Below are positions 60,224 through 64,000 of a DNA stretch of 64,000 nucleotides, one piece after another. The notes under the pieces are model-generated. The model had not been told where the DNA came from. It ran no database searches and saw nothing but the letters and a program-made list of their open reading frames with translations. The stretch is from Pleurostoma richardsiae. Taxonomy: Eukaryota > Ascomycota > Sordariomycetes > Calosphaeriales > Pleurostomataceae. The DNA is taken from NCBI GenBank assembly GCA_030052745.1, contig JANBVO010000025.1, positions 124,001 through 188,000 on the forward strand, written 5' to 3'. Within the stretch, counting starts at the first letter, position 1. The number at the start of each line of letters is the position of its first letter. Made by a program: the position numbers and the translations under genes.

Positions 60224-60575
60224 ACCAACGGATTAAGGACGAACTTGTATAATACGACTAAAGGTTTCCTTGGGCCTTTCCTATTAACGATATTGCTACT
60301 TGGTATTAACTGGGTTTTTTTCTTTTGTCTACCTAATTAGCTGTGTATTCCCTTCTCCTACCGTTTGGAAAACAGCACCCCTGGAGAAAGAGACGAATGG
60401 GCCAAGACGAGACAGAGAACCGAGCTTTCAGCATCTAGGTACTCCGTACCTAGGTAGGTTATGAGAAGATATGTGTTGCTGACATAAGCCAGGAAGCGGT
60501 GAATGAACAAAGAAGAAAGCTGTTCTGAGTTCAAGGGCACTACCTCCATCCCCATACAGGCAAGAGTCCGTAACG
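60224..60575. other. Spacer between DUF7770 copies
   Basis: 352 bp, AT-rich in its first part. It has to hold the 3' end of copy 1 and the promoter of copy 2. A short palindromic CTAGGTA-type repeat (about 60436-60456) is visible. Confidence 0.4.
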
Positions 60576-61148
60576 ATGTCGCTAGTACCAGACCACGTCG
60601 ACGAAGCTTTTGAATTCACGAACAACTGGGATTTGGATAATCTTATTACCGGCAACTTGACCGCTGTAGTTGAAAGGGTCCATTTATGCGCGCTTCGAAA
60701 TGAGTTCAACGAAGGCGACGAGGCCGGAGAGCCACCTACAAACCACTGGACGATGTGCCTTCAGCTAACATGGCAGTCAGCCGTGATGCTGGACATGGTC
60801 CCGGGCTATGGAAGCGATGGGCTGCGGGGGAAGATTGAGGCCTCTTCCCTCAGACAGCCCTACACCGAAGAGACGCTGAACGCACTCTCCTTCAAACCAG
60901 CCAAACCAATCACTATAGGCGATGTTATGCAGCTCATCATAGAGAACGGAAGGGATGCATTCAACTTCTCTCCTGAATGGGAGGGGTGCCGGTTCTGGAT
61001 GTCGGTAGTGGTGAGCGACTTGGAAGATGGTGGCCTTATTCAAGAAGGGAGCGCTAGAGCGGCAAGGGAGGCGTTGCTGAAGTACTGGAGGAACCCCGAA
61101 GGGTCCGAGCCGCGGATGATGCGAGAAGGGACGTTCAGGGACCGGTGA
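60576..61148 (+). CDS. DUF7770 protein, copy 2
   Basis: Single exon, 190 aa, from ATG 60576. It aligns with copy 1 along its whole length: VERVHLCALRNEF, TNHWTMCLQLTW, MVPGYGSDGLRGKIE, FSPEWEGCRFW and REGTFRDR. The two have clearly diverged, so the duplication is not recent, and copy 2 lacks the intron of copy 1. The function is unknown. A residue pattern rich in Trp/Gly/Tyr suggests a compact alpha/beta fold. Confidence 0.85.
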   Translation: MSLVPDHVDEAFEFTNNWDLDNLITGNLTAVVERVHLCALRNEFNEGDEAGEPPTNHWTMCLQLTWQSAVMLDMVPGYGSDGLRGKIEASSLRQPYTEETLNALSFKPAKPITIGDVMQLIIENGRDAFNFSPEWEGCRFWMSVVVSDLEDGGLIQEGSARAAREALLKYWRNPEGSEPRMMREGTFRDR

Positions 61149-62050
61149 TGCTCACAAGTAGCACGATAGAGTATACCGCTTTTGCTATGTTGGCATAGCA
61201 GCAAAGATGCCAAGTGCGGTCGATAATGTCTAACATCTTACACCATTACAGAAGGCCTATGCCGTCCAACAACTCACTACACAGCCGAATTTCTATGAAA
61301 CCATGTCATTACTTAGGCGACCGAGCCTTCGAGTCCGGAGGCGAAACGAGTGGCATGAACCACTGACTGCCAAGCAAGAGCAGGAAGCACATTCAGCGGC
61401 ACCCTCAGCTTCTATCAAAGCAAGAAAGGAGCCCCGATGTGCAGTCAGCGTCTTGCTGGTTGCCCCTAGGCCTTCCTACCCTACCACATGTATGTGGTGA
61501 CACCAAACCAGTCCCGAGGCCCCTCCTTCTCATCTACCTCGTACCTATGTTGTAGTGAAAATCGCATCGTTGGCATGGCTTGATTTCCAGGTAATAGGCT
61601 TGTAGTATTGTCCTTGTTAGCCATCTAGAGGCGGTAAGTAGGTAAACAGATAAGTAGGTAAGTAGGCTACAGGCACAGGACTAAGGTTGCTTTCTCTGCT
61701 TCTCACGCAGGAGTCCTTCAATACTGTAGAGAAACCGGAGGAGTCTAACAGCTTCTTCGACATACCCCGGAGAGCCAACCTACGGGCATATTGTGTCCAG
61801 AAAAGCTTGAACGTGTCATAGATAAGGCTTTCTATATCTTCCTGCCTTCACTCTAAGCCGTGATCCCCCTTTTGTCTGTCTACTACATTTGCATCTATCA
61901 TGTCTCATAGCCTGAGCAATCCTCCTTTTGCGGCACTAGACGCCGGTTTCGACACCGGTCGAATACGTAGTATCATCCGCCGTATATCATATAGAAAGCC
62001 AATACCACACCCTTGGCTCAACCGATCAATATCCCATACTCTCACAGCGC
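61149..62050. other. Convergent spacer before MATE gene
   Basis: About 900 bp with no supported gene; imperfect GGTAAGTA-type repeats lie near 61625-61670. Frames overlapping 61.9-62.3 kb are shadows of the MATE gene. Confidence 0.4.
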
Positions 62051-63737
62051 CTACACCTCAGCCGCTCCATCGACTCCCCGACCATCCCCCTCCCCATGCG
62101 CCGCGCCAATGCCCCCAGCCTCCAACCTCTCCATCGCCCTATCCACTTCCTTCTCCCACTTGCTCATCCCAACAATCCCCCACTCCAGCGCCCCGACCAG
62201 ATACAGCGCGACACACTGCCCCACCCACAGGCCCGCGAGCCCCCAGCCGTGGAAGGCGAGGTATATCCCGGCCGGCAGCGCGCCGCAGTAGTAGCTCACG
62301 AGGTTGACCAGGGCGCCGACCCACTGGCGGCCCATGCCACGCAGCGCGCCGCCGCACGAGCCGTTGAGCCCGTCCGCGATCTGGAACAGCGCCACGTACG
62401 GCATCACGTCGGCCACCAGGCGGATGACGCGCTCGTCGTCGTTGAACAGCCGCCCGAAGGAGCCTCGGAACACCATGAGTGCGGTGAGGATGATCGCGCC
62501 TGCGAACATGCTCAGCACGGCGGCGCAGTGCGCGGAGCGTGCAGCGTCGCGCGCCCGGCGAGCGCCTAGGAGGTTGCCAACGCGGGCGCTGGCGGCGACG
62601 CCGAGACCGAAAGGCACGGTGTTGATGATTTGCTATAGGCATTCGGTGTTAAGAGACATTCTGCTGAAGATGGAATGGGGAAAAATGCGAACATCAAGAG
62701 TCATGATACAAGATTGGGCCGCGAGCGGGATCGTTCCAAGGCGGCCGGCGGCCAGGGCGACGATTTCGAAAGCCCACCACTCGGTGCCGACGTGGATGAC
62801 GCCTAAGAAAGCGAGACGAGCGAAGGCGCCTGCGTGCTGCAGGGCGCGCCGCGGGGCCAGGCCGCCCCAGCACTCGTGGCCACGGACGAAGGCGGCGTAG
62901 GCGAGCAGAAGAAGGAAGGAAGCCCAGTAAGCAATGCCGGTGGCGAGGGGTGCACCGTAGATGCCGATATTGAGCTTATAGATGAAGAGCCAGTTGAGAA
63001 GGGCGTTTAATGGCGAGGTGATGAGCAGGACGTAGGTGCCCGGGCGGTAAATCTCTGGAAGAGTAGTGTTAGGGGGAACAAAGAAACTAGGAGTGGTGAA
63101 CAAGTAGGTTATGCTGACCTTGCGCCTGCAGGAACTTCTTCATCGCCTCGAACCAGATGTAGCCCAGACCGCCGGGGATGAGGCAGCGCAGGAACATGGC
63201 ACTCTGAACGCAGATGAACTCCTCTTGACCCAAGGCGCGGAATAGCGGCTCGGAGAAGAACCAGATGACCGCGACGACGGCATAGAAACCCGATAGCACA
63301 AAAAGCCCTCGCTGCAGCAGTATGCCCAAATCGTGCTTGTTGCTCGAGCCGGTGAAGCTACTCGACGCCAGAGTGTCCAGAGCTGTCGTACCTCCGAGAC
63401 CAATCAGCCACGCCGTAGACATCGCGAACATGTAGGAGAAGGCGGCCGTGGCCAGCGCCTCCGGAGACAGTCTGCCCACAATGAGCACCGAGACGGTCTG
63501 TAGCGAGTTCTGCAGGGTGTATGCCAGGATGACTGGGATCGACGACTTGGTCAGGAGCCAGATCTCGGCGAGCCATTGATGCCATCGCGGCCCTTGAGTC
63601 TCATGGGAGTCGGCTGCGAGAGCATCGGTGGAGGAAGAGTGGACAGAGGTCGCCGGTGGTTTCGGCAGCAGTGCCGACGTCTCGGTGGGCGGTACGTCCG
63701 GGGGTGTTGCCGTCCCGGGTGGGAGGACGTCGGGCAT
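62051..63737 (-). CDS. MATE-family multidrug efflux transporter
   Basis: Three exons on the minus strand: 63737-63119, 63054-62693, 62632-62051; 520 aa. The start is the first ATG in frame; the frame continues upstream without ATG. After a Pro/Ser/Thr-rich cytoplasmic N-terminus come twelve predicted membrane segments. MATE-typical blocks are SIPVILAYTLQNSLQTVSVLIVG (within helix 1), GTTALDTLASSSFTGSS, QEIYRPGTYVLLITSPLNALLNW after splicing, and NTVPFGLGVAASARVGNLLG. These transporters export drugs or metabolites by proton or sodium antiport, at the plasma or vacuolar membrane. Intron 2 has a weak GTTCGC donor, but the join CIMTLD-QIINTVPFG is convincing. Confidence 0.93.
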
Positions 63738-64000
63738 CTTGACAGTGACTGGTGATAGAGAGCCAGGTATGGTAACGCAGTCCTGGACAGACCTGGTGGA
63801 AGAGCGGGAAAAGAAGCGAGCTGGGTGAGATGGCGTCACTAGACGCAAGACATGGCTGGCCTCAAGACCTGATAACGGCAAGGAGAACCGGACCAGCTGA
63901 TACACGCGCCTCGGCTCTTGAGGGATATTCCACTTGGAAGACACAATGAAAAAAGTCAGCAGAGACAGGAGATCTCAAAGCCACTTCACCTGCCTCACGG
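63738..64000. promoter_or_regulatory. Upstream region of the MATE gene
   Basis: The last 263 bp of the window, with no supported coding sequence; presumed MATE promoter and leader. Confidence 0.4.

Overview
This window is nuclear DNA of a filamentous ascomycete (Pezizomycotina, most likely a Sordariomycete; I cannot name the genus). Nearly every gene is split by short introns of 44-126 nt with GT(A/G)AG(T/C/G)-type donors, (G/A)CT(A/G)AC-like branch sites and YAG acceptors. The families are typical of moulds: Zn2Cys6 factors, sugar and drug transporters, a LaeA-like methyltransferase, DUF7770 and AAA/DUF7025 proteins. I rebuilt 22 protein genes, one of them cut by the left edge, by splicing open frames. 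In each multi-exon model the exon lengths sum to a whole number of codons. I found no tRNA, rRNA, CRISPR or retroelement.

Layout. 0-2 kb: a hotdog thioesterase (edge, minus strand) divergent from an RluA-type pseudouridine synthase. 2-18 kb: a plus-strand run of a bZIP factor, a very long gene-poor stretch (5.5-11.8 kb), a secreted PI-PLC X-domain protein, a CorA-like channel without GMN, and a DOMON/cytochrome b561 membrane oxidoreductase. 18-32 kb: minus-strand MFS transporter, a 0.95 kb long-terminal-inverted-repeat element, a 17-bp minisatellite, a secreted GH31 alpha-glucosidase, and a caspase-like domain fused to C2H2 zinc fingers in which the catalytic His is replaced by Tyr.

34-51 kb looks like a regulated metabolic neighbourhood. 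A LaeA-like methyltransferase is divergent from a monocarboxylate-type MFS. An M20 metallopeptidase/amidohydrolase, two Zn2Cys6 factors and a sugar-porter MFS follow on the minus strand, and the sugar porter is divergent from a secreted GH79 glycosidase. The simplest reading is uptake and breakdown of a glycoside or amide-linked compound under local transcription factors, but no product-defining synthase is present.

51-61 kb is the most unusual block. A DUF7708-like helical protein with a degraded P-loop NTPase domain is divergent from a large AAA ATPase. An aminoglycoside-phosphotransferase-fold kinase and a tandem pair of DUF7770 genes come next. A MATE efflux transporter closes the window. 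I regard this block and the pseudo-caspase/zinc-finger protein as the best candidates for something not yet described. That is an inference from gene order and broken motifs, not from any experiment.
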